A stretch of 64,000 nt of DNA. Source: Acinetobacter sp. WCHA45 (GTDB taxonomy: Bacteria > Pseudomonadota > Gammaproteobacteria > Pseudomonadales > Moraxellaceae). How positions within the stretch are numbered: the stretch's first letter is position 1; each line of letters starts with the position of its first letter. This document shows positions 37,732 to 46,030 of this stretch, piece by piece. The DNA lies in assembly GCF_002165255.2 (NCBI RefSeq), contig NZ_CP028561.1:1798001-1862000 (forward strand), in the 5' to 3' direction. The position numbers and the translations under genes were made by a program. The notes beneath the pieces are model-generated. The model ran no database searches and was not told the DNA's origin. It saw nothing but the letters and a program-made list of their open reading frames with translations.

Positions 37732-38430
37732 ATGGCAACTAATTTAGAATCTTCTCTACATATTTCTGACCTGATTTTACAAGCCAGCCCAGTCGTGCAA
37801 TTGGTCATGTTGATCTTATTACTAGCGTCAATTTTCAGCTGGTATTTAATTGCCAAATTACATATGGGTTTTAAAAAAGCAGCTCAAGATGATGAGCATT
37901 TTCAAAAAATGTTCTGGTCAGGTGCCGAATTAAACACGCTCTACAATAATGCTCAGTTAAACTCGAAACGTAGTGGCCTAGAAGATATTTTTTATCAAGG
38001 TTTAGGTGAGTTTTTTAAACTACAAAAACGCAAAGCAGATACCAATCAAACCATTGAAGGTACTGAACGTATTCTTCGTGTCGGTCTAAGTCGTGATCAA
38101 GGCGGTTTAGAACAAGGTTTAGGAGCGCTTGCAAGTATTGGTTCTGTTGCGCCTTATATCGGCTTATTCGGTACGGTTTGGGGCATTATGAATGCCTTTA
38201 TTGGCCTTGCTGCCGTTGATCAAGTTACTTTGGCAACCGTAGCACCGGGTATTGCTGAAGCACTTATTGCAACGGCAATCGGTTTATTTGCAGCAATTCC
38301 TGCTGTGCTGGCTTTTAACCACTTCACAGCGAAAGGTGAATCTATTTACTCAGATCGTGCGTTATTCGCAGAAGAAATGGTCGCTCTTTTACAGCGTCAA
38401 GCGATTGGATCGACACAGGAAGATGCATAA
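37732..38430 (+). CDS. tolQ: Tol-Pal system protein TolQ
   Basis: TolQ is the inner-membrane subunit that, with TolR, couples proton flow to movement of TolA during cell division. The 232-residue protein has an N-terminal membrane segment (VVQLVMLILLLASIFSWYLIA) and two more near GSVAPYIGLFGTVWGIMNAF and GIAEALIATAIGLFAAIPAV, the conserved ExbB/MotA-type pair. It overlaps tolR by one base. Confidence 0.97.
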   Translation: MATNLESSLHISDLILQASPVVQLVMLILLLASIFSWYLIAKLHMGFKKAAQDDEHFQKMFWSGAELNTLYNNAQLNSKRSGLEDIFYQGLGEFFKLQKRKADTNQTIEGTERILRVGLSRDQGGLEQGLGALASIGSVAPYIGLFGTVWGIMNAFIGLAAVDQVTLATVAPGIAEALIATAIGLFAAIPAVLAFNHFTAKGESIYSDRALFAEEMVALLQRQAIGSTQEDA

Positions 38431-38882
38431 TGGCAATTCAACGATCTGGGCGTTTTGAACGCATTAAAAAACCACTGAAAAGTGATATGAACGTTGTACC
38501 CTATATTGACGTTATGTTGGTACTTTTAGTCATCTTTATGGTCACTGCACCTATGATTACCAGCGGTATCAAAGTTGATTTGCCCCAAGCGAATAATAAT
38601 CCTATCGAATCGAAAGACATGCCTGCAATGGTAACGATTGGCAAAGATGGCAATATTTATTTGCAATACCAAGATCATAAAGATAGTGAACCTCTTTCAC
38701 TTGAGCAGCTTGAAGCTATTTTGAGTGATGCTCAAAAGCAAGCGGAACAAGAAAATAAACAACTCACCGTATTAGTAAATGGTGATAAATCTCGCCCCTA
38801 TGGTGAGGTTGTATCACTCATGGCTAGTTTACAAGAAACCGGTTTAACTCAAGTTGGTTTACTGACAGAGCCATTAAAGTAA
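38430..38882 (+). CDS. tolR: Tol-Pal system protein TolR
   Basis: TolR is the ExbD-like partner of TolQ. The 150-residue protein has a single membrane segment, NVVPYIDVMLVLLVIFMVTA, with the conserved proton-path Asp, and a periplasmic domain ending with GLTQVGLLTEP. The A of its ATG is the last base of the tolQ stop codon. tolA follows after three bases. Confidence 0.97.
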   Translation: MAIQRSGRFERIKKPLKSDMNVVPYIDVMLVLLVIFMVTAPMITSGIKVDLPQANNNPIESKDMPAMVTIGKDGNIYLQYQDHKDSEPLSLEQLEAILSDAQKQAEQENKQLTVLVNGDKSRPYGEVVSLMASLQETGLTQVGLLTEPLK

Positions 38883-38885
38883 GTT

Positions 38886-40277
38886 ATGAAAAAATTTCAA
38901 GAGCCACCTTTTAAACAAAATGCAATTGCGCTAGGTTTTACCCTTGGGGTACATGCAATTGCGATTGTTGGCTTGCTTTTCTTAGGTCTAAGTAAACCGC
39001 CTGAGCAACCGAAAAAACTGACGACTGTTCTCATCAAGCCAGAAGATTTACCACCACCAATGGCAAAACCTGTAGAACAGGAAACGACTGCTGAAAATCA
39101 GGCAGAAGAAATATTAAGCCCTGTTGTAGATAATACTCAACCTGAAAATGTTCCTGTCACTCCACCAACGCCTACTGCACAGCAACTTGCTGCCGAAAAA
39201 CAGAAAGCTGAACAAGCGCAACAGGCAAAGTTGGCTGAACAAAAACGTAAGGCTGAGGAAACTGCTAAAGCTAAAGCAGAAGAACAACAGAAACAAGCGG
39301 AAGCTGCCGCACAAAAACAACGTGCAGAAGCTGATGCCAAAGCCAAGGCTGCCGAAGAAAAACGTAAAGCCGATGCCGAGGTGAAAGCAAAAGCTGCGGA
39401 GCAAAAACGACAAGCTGAAAATGAAGCAAAAGCCAAACAGGCAGAAGAAAAACGTCAGGCAGATGTCATAGCAAAAACAAAAGCGGCTGAACAGGAAGCA
39501 AAACGTAAAGCAGATTTGGCAGCTAAAACCAGAGCAGATAATGCGGCCAAGTTAAAAGCTGAACAGGATGCCAAAGCTAAGGCTGCTGAGGAAAAGCGTA
39601 AAGCAGATGCTGACGCTAAGAGAAAAGCTGAAACAGATGCCAAAGCCAAGGCTGCTGAGGAAAAACGTAAAGCAGACGCCGACGCCAAGAAAAAAGCTGA
39701 GCAAGATGCCAAGGCCAAGGCTGCTGAGGAAAAGCGTAAAGCCGATGCTGACGCTAAGAAAAAAGCTGAAACAGATGCCAAAGCCAAGGCTGCTGAGGAA
39801 AAGCGTAAAGCAGATGCTGATGCCAAGAAAAAAGCCGATGCGGATGCTAAGGCAAAGGCAGAGGCAGACGCAAAACGTAAAGCGGACGCTGATGCCAAGA
39901 AAAAAGCCGATGCCGACGCTAAAGCAAAAGCGGATGCAGAAGAAGCCAAAGCTGCTGCCGCTAAAAAAGCTGAACAGGAAGCAGCGCAGAAAAAGGCAGA
40001 TGCCAAGAAAGTTGCTTCAACAGCCAAACGGGATTTTGAAAGCAAAATTAAACGTGCCTGGGACATACCATCAGGTTCATCGGGTCAAAAGGCAACTGCC
40101 CGTGTCACCTTAAGTGACAGCGGTGCCGTTTTATCAGTGATTGTTTCAGCAAGCGATCCAGATGTAAAAGCCAGTGTAGAAGCAGCAGTTCGTGCCGCCG
40201 CACCTTATCCAATGCCAGAAGATCCTGATGCCCGTCGTGAGGCGAGAAGCTTTACTTCAAGTTTCACAGCAAAATAG
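38886..40277 (+). CDS. tolA: Tol-Pal system protein TolA
   Basis: TolA spans the periplasm from the TolQR motor to Pal/TolB. The 463-residue protein has an N-terminal membrane segment (IALGFTLGVHAIAIVGLLFLG), a Pro-rich stretch, a very long Ala/Lys/Glu helical domain (about residues 95-375) and a small C-terminal TolA domain (KRAWDIPSGSSGQKATARV). The helical part contains four near-identical 23-residue repeats. The repetitive base composition produces several long false reading frames on the opposite strand. Confidence 0.95.
   Translation: MKKFQEPPFKQNAIALGFTLGVHAIAIVGLLFLGLSKPPEQPKKLTTVLIKPEDLPPPMAKPVEQETTAENQAEEILSPVVDNTQPENVPVTPPTPTAQQLAAEKQKAEQAQQAKLAEQKRKAEETAKAKAEEQQKQAEAAAQKQRAEADAKAKAAEEKRKADAEVKAKAAEQKRQAENEAKAKQAEEKRQADVIAKTKAAEQEAKRKADLAAKTRADNAAKLKAEQDAKAKAAEEKRKADADAKRKAETDAKAKAAEEKRKADADAKKKAEQDAKAKAAEEKRKADADAKKKAETDAKAKAAEEKRKADADAKKKADADAKAKAEADAKRKADADAKKKADADAKAKADAEEAKAAAAKKAEQEAAQKKADAKKVASTAKRDFESKIKRAWDIPSGSSGQKATARVTLSDSGAVLSVIVSASDPDVKASVEAAVRAAAPYPMPEDPDARREARSFTSSFTAK
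39558..39833 (+). repeat. Four tandem 69-bp repeats within tolA
   Basis: Units begin at 39558, 39627, 39696 and 39765 and each encode a 23-residue block of the type AExDAKAKAAEEKRK plus ADADAKKK. The DNA copies differ mainly at synonymous positions and at Gln/Thr in the third codon, alternating Gln, Thr, Gln, Thr, which suggests duplication of a two-unit block. The following sequence continues with degenerate copies. Confidence 0.88.
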
Positions 40278-40290
40278 TAATTTATCGTGA

Positions 40291-40329
40291 ATAGTTACAT
40301 GCCTGTCATAGCACAAAGCATGTAACTAT
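40291..40329. promoter_or_regulatory. Perfect 12-bp hairpin between tolA and tolB
   Basis: Arms 40291-40302 and 40318-40329 are perfect reverse complements around a 15-base loop. No T-run follows, so it is not a simple terminator. It may tune expression or mRNA stability between tolA and tolB, or be a protein-binding site. Confidence 0.5.
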
Positions 40330-40376
40330 GTTAAATAATCAACAGCCACAACAATACTATGCAAATTATTGTAATT

Positions 40377-41660
40377 ATGGACAAGACTCGTACACATCTC
40401 ATCTCCTTAGCAGTTTTGACTGCTATTAGCGCAATTGTTCCAACAGCAACTTTTGCACAACTTCACCTTGAAATTGCAAAAGCACCTGAACAAGCGCCTA
40501 AAATTGCAATTATCCCTTTTACAAATGACAGTGCGATTTATCCAATCATTGAAAATGATTTAAATCGTTCAGGTCGATTTACAAGTGCATCGCAAAACTT
40601 ACCTGCAACTGCAAGCATCAACCAAATCCAAGCTGGTGATTGGCAAAATGCTGGTGTGCCATATGTGGTGGTTGGTCAAATTAAAACCATCGATGCGAAT
40701 ACATTTGAAATCCATTACCAACTCTATGATGTACAAAAACAACAATACTTATTAAATGAAGTGCTGACTGTACCAAGCTCTCGTGTTCGTCAAGCTGGGC
40801 ATATGATCAGTGATGCGATATACCAAGCACTAACTGGTATTGCGGGTGATTTCAGCGGTCGTATTGCCTATGTATTACGCAATCCACAAACCCCTGCTCA
40901 ACGCTATACATTACAAATTGCTGATACGGATGGCGAACAACCTAAAACGGTACTGTCATCACGAGATCCAATCCTTTCTCCAACATGGACACCTGACGCT
41001 AAAAAGATTGCTTATGTCTCTTTCGAAACTAAACGTCCTGCAATTTACATTCAGGATTTAGCAACGGGTCAACGTGAGGTTTTAGCGAGCTTCAAAGGCT
41101 TAAATGGTGCACCAAGCTTCTCGCCCGATGGGCAATCTATGTTATTCACAGCATCTATGCATGGTAATCCTGAAATTTATCAGATGAATTTAAATACGCG
41201 CCAATTACAGCGTATGACCAATGACTCAGCAATTGATACCGAAGCACGTTATGCACCTGATGGAAAATCATTTATTTTCACCTCAGATCGTGGCGGTTCT
41301 CCTCAAATTTATCGCTACAGTTTTGATGATAGTTCAGTTAAACGCCTTACCTTCAAAGGTGCATTTAATGCACGCGGCACGTTAAGTGCTGACGGTAAAA
41401 AAATTGCTTTAGTTCATCGACCAAGTGGCAGTAATTACAAAGTCGCATTACAAGATATTAATACAGGGATCACTAATATATTGACACCAACCAGTCTGGA
41501 TGAGTCACCAAGTTTCTCTCCGAATGGGCAGATGGTTGTTTATGCAACACGTGAGGGTAACCGCGGCTTACTCTCTATTATGTCTACAGATGGTCGATTC
41601 CGTATGAATTTACCAAGCGAACAAGGTGAAGTCCGTGAACCCGCTTGGGCACCAAAATAA
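40377..41660 (+). CDS. tolB: Tol-Pal system protein TolB
   Basis: TolB is a periplasmic beta-propeller protein that binds Pal and TolA. From the ATG at 40377 it has 427 residues, with a signal peptide ending near PTATFA (residue 27). The N-terminal domain contains KIAIIPFTNDS, and the propeller shows repeated blades such as SPTWTPDAKKIAYVSF, APSFSPDGQSMLFTA and SPSFSPNGQMVVYAT. An ATG 18 bases earlier is also in frame. pal follows 22 bases downstream. Confidence 0.96.
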   Translation: MDKTRTHLISLAVLTAISAIVPTATFAQLHLEIAKAPEQAPKIAIIPFTNDSAIYPIIENDLNRSGRFTSASQNLPATASINQIQAGDWQNAGVPYVVVGQIKTIDANTFEIHYQLYDVQKQQYLLNEVLTVPSSRVRQAGHMISDAIYQALTGIAGDFSGRIAYVLRNPQTPAQRYTLQIADTDGEQPKTVLSSRDPILSPTWTPDAKKIAYVSFETKRPAIYIQDLATGQREVLASFKGLNGAPSFSPDGQSMLFTASMHGNPEIYQMNLNTRQLQRMTNDSAIDTEARYAPDGKSFIFTSDRGGSPQIYRYSFDDSSVKRLTFKGAFNARGTLSADGKKIALVHRPSGSNYKVALQDINTGITNILTPTSLDESPSFSPNGQMVVYATREGNRGLLSIMSTDGRFRMNLPSEQGEVREPAWAPK

Positions 41661-41682
41661 ATTTGATTGATTGGAGAATCAC

Positions 41683-42252
41683 ATGAATATTAAATACCTA
41701 ACACTTCCACTCTTAGCTGCGACGATTGCTTTCACGGGTTGTGCGAGTCGTAAACCTGCTGCTGAAATCACAGCAGGCAATACAGCACCTAATACATCAA
41801 CCACGGTAAGCACTGACGGACTAAGTGAAGATGCTGCATTGAATGCACAGAACTTGGCTGGCGCTTCATCAAAAGGGGTAACTGCTGCGAACAAAGCATT
41901 TTTAGCGAAACGTGTTGTTCACTTTGATTACGATAGCAGCGATCTATCAAATGATGACTATCAAACACTTCAAGCACATGCACAGTTCCTTGTTGCAAAT
42001 GCTAATTCTCGGGTGGCATTGACAGGTCACACGGATGAACGTGGTACGCGTGAATACAATATGGCTTTAGGTGAGCGTCGTGCAAAAGCGGTCGAAAGTT
42101 TCTTGATTACCAATGGTGTCAACCCACAGCAGTTAGAAGCCGTGAGCTACGGTAAAGAAGCACCTGTAAACCCAGGTCATGACGAAGCAGCGTGGAAAGA
42201 AAATCGTCGCGTAGAAATTAATTATGAAGCAGTGCCACCATTATTAAAATAA
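41683..42252 (+). CDS. pal: Peptidoglycan-associated lipoprotein Pal
   Basis: Pal anchors the outer membrane to peptidoglycan. The 189-residue protein has a lipoprotein signal with lipobox FTGC (Cys about residue 20), a flexible linker, and a C-terminal OmpA-like domain. The peptidoglycan contacts lie in VHFDYDSSDLS, LTGHTDERGTREYN and ALGERRAKAV. GGAG precedes the ATG at 41683, so the in-frame TTG twelve bases earlier is rejected. A terminator closes the tol-pal cluster. Confidence 0.97.
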   Translation: MNIKYLTLPLLAATIAFTGCASRKPAAEITAGNTAPNTSTTVSTDGLSEDAALNAQNLAGASSKGVTAANKAFLAKRVVHFDYDSSDLSNDDYQTLQAHAQFLVANANSRVALTGHTDERGTREYNMALGERRAKAVESFLITNGVNPQQLEAVSYGKEAPVNPGHDEAAWKENRRVEINYEAVPPLLK

Positions 42253-42270
42253 TGTTCGGATTTGCAATAA

Positions 42271-42300
42271 AAATGCTCACAATGTGAGCATTTTTATTTT
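42271..42300. terminator. Bidirectional terminator between pal and the small gene
   Basis: A 10-bp perfect stem (arms 42271-42280 and 42284-42293) with T/A runs on both sides. It serves pal on the plus strand and the 61-residue gene on the minus strand. Confidence 0.87.
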
Positions 42301-42302
42301 GA

Positions 42303-42488
42303 TTAAGATGAAGATTTTTGCTTCGACTGAGGTTGCATCGACTCAATCATATCGTGCTTATTAAATTCTTTGTACTCAGGCTTCGCTTCATACTCTTTCC
42401 AAGCATCTTTCACACTTTCTTTCGAAATCGTATCTAAGCTAATCGATTCACTTGGCGTAGGGGTAGCTTCAAAATTTTTGGTTGACAT
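42303..42488 (-). CDS. Small acidic protein of unknown function
   Basis: A 61-residue hydrophilic protein without a signal peptide or membrane segment. It reads STKNFEATPTPSES at the start, has the helical stretch VKDAWKEYEAKPEYKEF, and ends in a Gln/Lys/Ser-rich tail. GGAGAGG lies well placed before the ATG at 42488. I do not recognise it. It converges on pal and is divergent from fbp. Confidence 0.65.
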   Translation of the reverse strand: MSTKNFEATPTPSESISLDTISKESVKDAWKEYEAKPEYKEFNKHDMIESMQPQSKQKSSS

Positions 42489-42664
42489 CGTTCCTCTCCA
42501 AACTTCCTGTCTAGTATGCAATCAACATAGCATGTAATAGAATGCTTGTAATCACAAAAGCAACATAAATAAAGTAAGATAATTTTTATTTTCGAGCGAT
42601 CTCATCTAGAATAGCGACATTCTTTTTATCAATTTTTGATGCGGCTAAATCGGAGCAATTCAAT

Positions 42665-43636
42665 ATGTCAAACCTTACATTATCCCAATATTTAGAACAA
42701 CAAAAAGGGAATTTGACACCAGAATTGGCACAAGTCATTGAAACAATCGCGGCAACATGCCAAACCATTGACCAAGCACTACAAAAAGGCGCTTTAGCTG
42801 GTATTTTAGGCAGTGCTGGCAACGAAAATGTACAAGGTGAAACTCAAAAGAAATTAGATGTCATTTCTAACGACTATCTTATTGATGCATTAAAAGCGCA
42901 TCCGCAAGTAGGTGGATTAGCTTCTGAAGAATTGGATGATTTCACACCTGCCCAAGAAAATGGCAAATATTTAGTGTTATTCGATCCACTCGATGGTTCA
43001 AGCAACATCGACATCAACATGTGTGTCGGTACAATTTTCTCTATTCTTCCCGCTAAAAATGCAGTCACTCAATCTGCAGATTTTATGCAAGCGGGTACTG
43101 AGCAAGTCGCTGCTGGGTATGTACTTTATGGTCCTTCAACCATGTTAGCGCTTACCGTAGGTGCAGGTGTTGTATTCTTTACTTTCGATCCAACCACTCA
43201 AACCTTCCTACTTACTACGAATCAAGTTCAAGTTTTAGCAGATACACAAGAATTCGCTATCAACTCATCAAATCAACGTCATTGGGAAAATCCAGTGAAA
43301 CGCTATATTGACGAGCTTTTAGCGGGTAAAACATCAGTCCGTGAAAAAGATTTCAATATGCGTTGGGTTGCATGTATGGTGGGTGATATTCACCGCATCT
43401 TATGCCGTGGCGGCATCTTCCTCTACCCTTATGATCTCAAAGATCCTAAAAAAGCAGGTCGTTTGCGTTTAATGTATGAAGCAAATCCAATGAGTATGTT
43501 AATTGAACAAGCTGGTGGTGCCTCTACCACAGGACGTGTTCGCATTATGGATATTCAACCAACAGAATTACACCAACGTGTTCCTGTTATAATTGGCTCT
43601 AAAAATGAAGTGGAACGCGTAACAAGCTACCACTAA
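42665..43636 (+). CDS. fbp: Class 1 fructose-1,6-bisphosphatase
   Basis: Fbp removes the 1-phosphate from fructose 1,6-bisphosphate in gluconeogenesis. The 323-residue protein has the metal-binding motifs SEELDDF and [14 protein letters not shown], and substrate-binding segments YIDELL and [21 protein letters not shown]. The ending [15 protein letters not shown] is typical of class 1. GGAG lies 8 bases before the ATG. It stands alone, with a terminator following. Confidence 0.97.
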   Translation: MSNLTLSQYLEQQKGNLTPELAQVIETIAATCQTIDQALQKGALAGILGSAGNENVQGETQKKLDVISNDYLIDALKAHPQVGGLASEELDDFTPAQENGKYLVLFDPLDGSSNIDINMCVGTIFSILPAKNAVTQSADFMQAGTEQVAAGYVLYGPSTMLALTVGAGVVFFTFDPTTQTFLLTTNQVQVLADTQEFAINSSNQRHWENPVKRYIDELLAGKTSVREKDFNMRWVACMVGDIHRILCRGGIFLYPYDLKDPKKAGRLRLMYEANPMSMLIEQAGGASTTGRVRIMDIQPTELHQRVPVIIGSKNEVERVTSYH

Positions 43637-43651
43637 TTACTTTTATATTCA

Positions 43652-43682
43652 GGGCATTATTATCATCTTATAATGCCCTTTT
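43652..43682 (+). terminator. Rho-independent terminator after fbp
   Basis: A 9-bp perfect stem (arms 43652-43660 and 43670-43678) with a 9-base loop, followed by TTTT. Confidence 0.85.
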
Positions 43683-43695
43683 GGATCTTTATATT

Positions 43696-44472
43696 ATGGC
43701 TGTTATTTTTCTAGAATCAAAAGACAATGCAAAAATCAAACATTTGCGTGGGCTGATCGAACTCAATAGTGCTCGAAAGAAACATCAGCAAACTGTTCTA
43801 GAAGGTACTCATCTGTGTTTAGCATGGCTACAACAACATAAAAAAATCTTTTCATTATTTACGACTGAACAAGCTCTCGATCATCCTGAATTACAAAAGG
43901 TGATTGAATTACACCAAGGACATATTTTTGTCATTAGTGAAGTACTGTATAAAGATTTAAGTACTTTAGGTACAACCCTACCTTGTTTAGCAATTATTGA
44001 TCTTCCAAAAACATCATTAACAATTGATTTTAAAGCTGATACCTTAATCTTAGAAAATGTGCAAGACCCTGGAAATGTTGGTACGCTATTGCGTTCGGCT
44101 GCCGCAGCCAACATTAAGCAAGTAATTTGTACGCAAGGTTCAGCTTCTCTTTGGTCCCCACGTGTATTACGCGCAGGAATGGGTGCCCATTTTAGCGTAC
44201 ATTGTTTTGAGAATTTTCAGTTAACCGACATTCTTCCCAAGTTTCAAATTCCTGTGTTTGTAACGAGTTCACATCGTTCAACTAGCTTGTATAGCAAAGA
44301 TTTAAAGCAAGCATGTGTTTGGATTTTAGGTAATGAGGGACAAGGTGCAAGTGACTATGCCCTAGAACATGCTCAGGCTGTTACTATTCCTCAACCGGGC
44401 GGGCAAGAATCTTTAAATGTTGCAATCGCTGGATCAATTTGCTTTTTTGAAATGGTTCGCCAGCGCCAATAA
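43696..44472 (+). CDS. SpoU/TrmH-family RNA 2'-O-methyltransferase
   Basis: A 258-residue protein with an N-terminal RNA-binding part (ESKDNAKIKHLRGL, SARKKHQQTVLEG) and a C-terminal SPOUT knot. The SAM-binding motifs are ENVQDPGNVGTLLRSAAA, LGNEGQGAS and IPQPGGQESLNVAIAG. It resembles the RlmB/TrmH type; the RNA target cannot be read from sequence. The ATG at 43696 is preferred over a start 15 bases earlier because it gives the family N terminus. Confidence 0.9.
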   Translation: MAVIFLESKDNAKIKHLRGLIELNSARKKHQQTVLEGTHLCLAWLQQHKKIFSLFTTEQALDHPELQKVIELHQGHIFVISEVLYKDLSTLGTTLPCLAIIDLPKTSLTIDFKADTLILENVQDPGNVGTLLRSAAAANIKQVICTQGSASLWSPRVLRAGMGAHFSVHCFENFQLTDILPKFQIPVFVTSSHRSTSLYSKDLKQACVWILGNEGQGASDYALEHAQAVTIPQPGGQESLNVAIAGSICFFEMVRQRQ

Positions 44473-44607
44473 AACGTTAAATTATTTTAAATACGATTTT
44501 TTTAATGAAAAAATCCATTACACTCATAAAATAATTGCTTAAGTTGTCAACGCATCCACCATTTTCAACGTTATATGATTAATGAATTGAAATAATGGTG
44601 GGTATCC

Positions 44608-45240
44608 ATGACAGGATTTTCCATCTCTATGGATTTAGCACCGAAACAGGCTCGAACTGAAAATGGTACTGATTGTAGTACTGTTGAACAACGTCTGCGT
44701 TTTTTTATGCAAGACGTTACAGGTCGTGCACTTGTGATGATGGAAAGTGCAACTCATGGACAACAAGGCATTGCAATGGATTTGGTACAAGAAGCCTTTA
44801 TTTCATTGCATAAATCGTATTCAGATAAAAGTATTGAAGAATGGTATCCATTGTTTTATACCATTTTAAATAACAAATTACAGGATTGGAGGCGCAAAGA
44901 AGCGCGTCGAGCAACTCCTTTCTCATTATTCAAAAAAATTAGCTTAGACGATGATGAGGAAATTATTGATGTGGTAGATGAATCTACCCCCAATCCATTC
45001 GAATTTCTGAACCAAGAAGTCACAATGGATGAAATTCAGGCTGCCATCAACCAATTACCAGTACGTCAACAGCAAGCATTTATGTTAAGAGCTTGGGAAG
45101 GTTTTGATACGGCAACCACCGCTCAAATTATGAATTGCAGTGAAGGTAGTGTAAAAACCCATTATTATCGTGCAATCCAAGGGCTTAGAATTGCTTTAGA
45201 GCATTTAAATCCACATACGGGAGGGTCATCAAATGAATAA
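44608..45240 (+). CDS. ECF-like RNA polymerase sigma factor
   Basis: A 210-residue sigma-70 family protein. Region 2 is visible around AMDLVQEAFISLHKSY and PLFYTILNNKLQDWRRKEARR; region 4 around INQLPVRQQQAFMLRAWEGFDTATTAQIMNCSEGSVKTH in its helix-turn-helix. No region 1 or 3 is present, so it belongs to the extracytoplasmic-function class. GGTGGG lies before the ATG. The next gene overlaps by eight bases and encodes a small membrane protein that may be its anti-sigma factor. Confidence 0.88.
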   Translation: MTGFSISMDLAPKQARTENGTDCSTVEQRLRFFMQDVTGRALVMMESATHGQQGIAMDLVQEAFISLHKSYSDKSIEEWYPLFYTILNNKLQDWRRKEARRATPFSLFKKISLDDDEEIIDVVDESTPNPFEFLNQEVTMDEIQAAINQLPVRQQQAFMLRAWEGFDTATTAQIMNCSEGSVKTHYYRAIQGLRIALEHLNPHTGGSSNE

Positions 45241-45556
45241 AGATGAGTTCACTAAATCAGTGACTTCCAAACTCGATCAACTAGCAAAAGAGCAACATCA
45301 CAAAAAAATGTTAGTGATGAACCATGTTCTAGATACTGTTCAAAAGAAACCAACCTCTTATTATAGTCTGTGGAAAATGGGAGGCTTTGCTTTAGTAGCA
45401 GCTCTTACTGGTATCGTTGTATTACCAAGCTCTCTACAACTGAACGATAAGCCACAAAGTCAGGTCGTTGTAAATCCAAAACTTTCACCACAAATGGTTG
45501 AAGATATGGAAATGTTGATGGTACTTGGTGAGGATAAAGTTCCACATGGCAGCTAA
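45233..45556 (+). CDS. Small single-pass membrane protein, possible anti-sigma factor
   Basis: A 107-residue protein with a helical, charged N-terminal half of about 50 residues (KSVTSKLDQLAKEQHHKK), one membrane segment (MGGFALVAALTGIVVLPSS) and a short periplasmic tail containing LSPQMVEDMEMLMVLGE. It overlaps the sigma factor gene by eight bases and the next gene by eleven. Topology and coupling fit an anti-sigma or accessory role; no zinc-binding HxxxCxxC motif is seen, so this is inference. Resemblance to DUF3619 is possible but not tested. Confidence 0.7.
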   Translation: MNKDEFTKSVTSKLDQLAKEQHHKKMLVMNHVLDTVQKKPTSYYSLWKMGGFALVAALTGIVVLPSSLQLNDKPQSQVVVNPKLSPQMVEDMEMLMVLGEDKVPHGS

Positions 45557-45935
45557 GAAAATAGCAATTGTTGTGTGTGCACTCAGCTTACTTCAAACAA
45601 GTTTTGCTGGTTCTGAGCGTTTTTGGGTGTTCTCAAAATCAAATAAACCAACTACAGAAGAAGCTTGGGATGATTTATCTCCAGAAGAACAACGTGTTCT
45701 TATTCAACGTTATCAAAGTTTAAAAGAAATCCCAACTGATCAGGGCTCTCAGCTTCAACAAAGAATGGAATGGTTTACTCAGCTTCCAGAAGATGAAAAA
45801 CAAAAAATGCGTAATGTTTGGCAAAAACTGGGAACTCAGGAACGGAACACTTTGCGTAAACGTATGCAAAATGCCAGTGCCGAAGATAAAGTGAACATCC
45901 GTGAAGAATATTTAAGCAAATATTCTGAACACTAA
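45546..45935 (+). CDS. DUF3106 family exported protein
   Basis: A 129-residue protein with a signal peptide (KIAIVVCALSLLQTSFA) and a helical body carrying repeats of the type LSPEEQRVLIQRYQ, LPEDEKQKMRNVWQKL and LGTQERNTLRKRMQ, the pattern of DUF3106. The function is unknown, but such Ser/Leu-Pro-x-Glu helical repeats suggest a periplasmic binding or sensing role. The start lies inside the 3' end of the preceding membrane-protein gene (11-base overlap), which supports a three-gene unit with the sigma factor. Confidence 0.8.
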   Translation: MAAKKIAIVVCALSLLQTSFAGSERFWVFSKSNKPTTEEAWDDLSPEEQRVLIQRYQSLKEIPTDQGSQLQQRMEWFTQLPEDEKQKMRNVWQKLGTQERNTLRKRMQNASAEDKVNIREEYLSKYSEH

Positions 45936-45993
45936 TTGTTTTTATATGAATTTCTCTTTAGTTGTATACATTTAATTTATAATTTGAACATAT

Positions 45994-46025
45994 AAAAAGA
46001 GCGCTTTAAAAGCGCTCTTTTTATT
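45994..46025. terminator. Bidirectional terminator between DUF3106 and CSLREA genes
   Basis: A 13-bp perfect stem (arms 45994-46006 and 46010-46022; the inner pairs may open to form the loop), with A and T runs on both sides. It separates two convergent genes. Confidence 0.88.
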
Positions 46026-46030
46026 CACTC

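Noticed and set aside
39455..40066. Long minus-strand reading frame opposite tolA (about 200 codons)
   Set aside because: It is the mirror of the Ala/Lys repeat region; Leu/Ala/Ser-rich low-complexity translation without a start signal.
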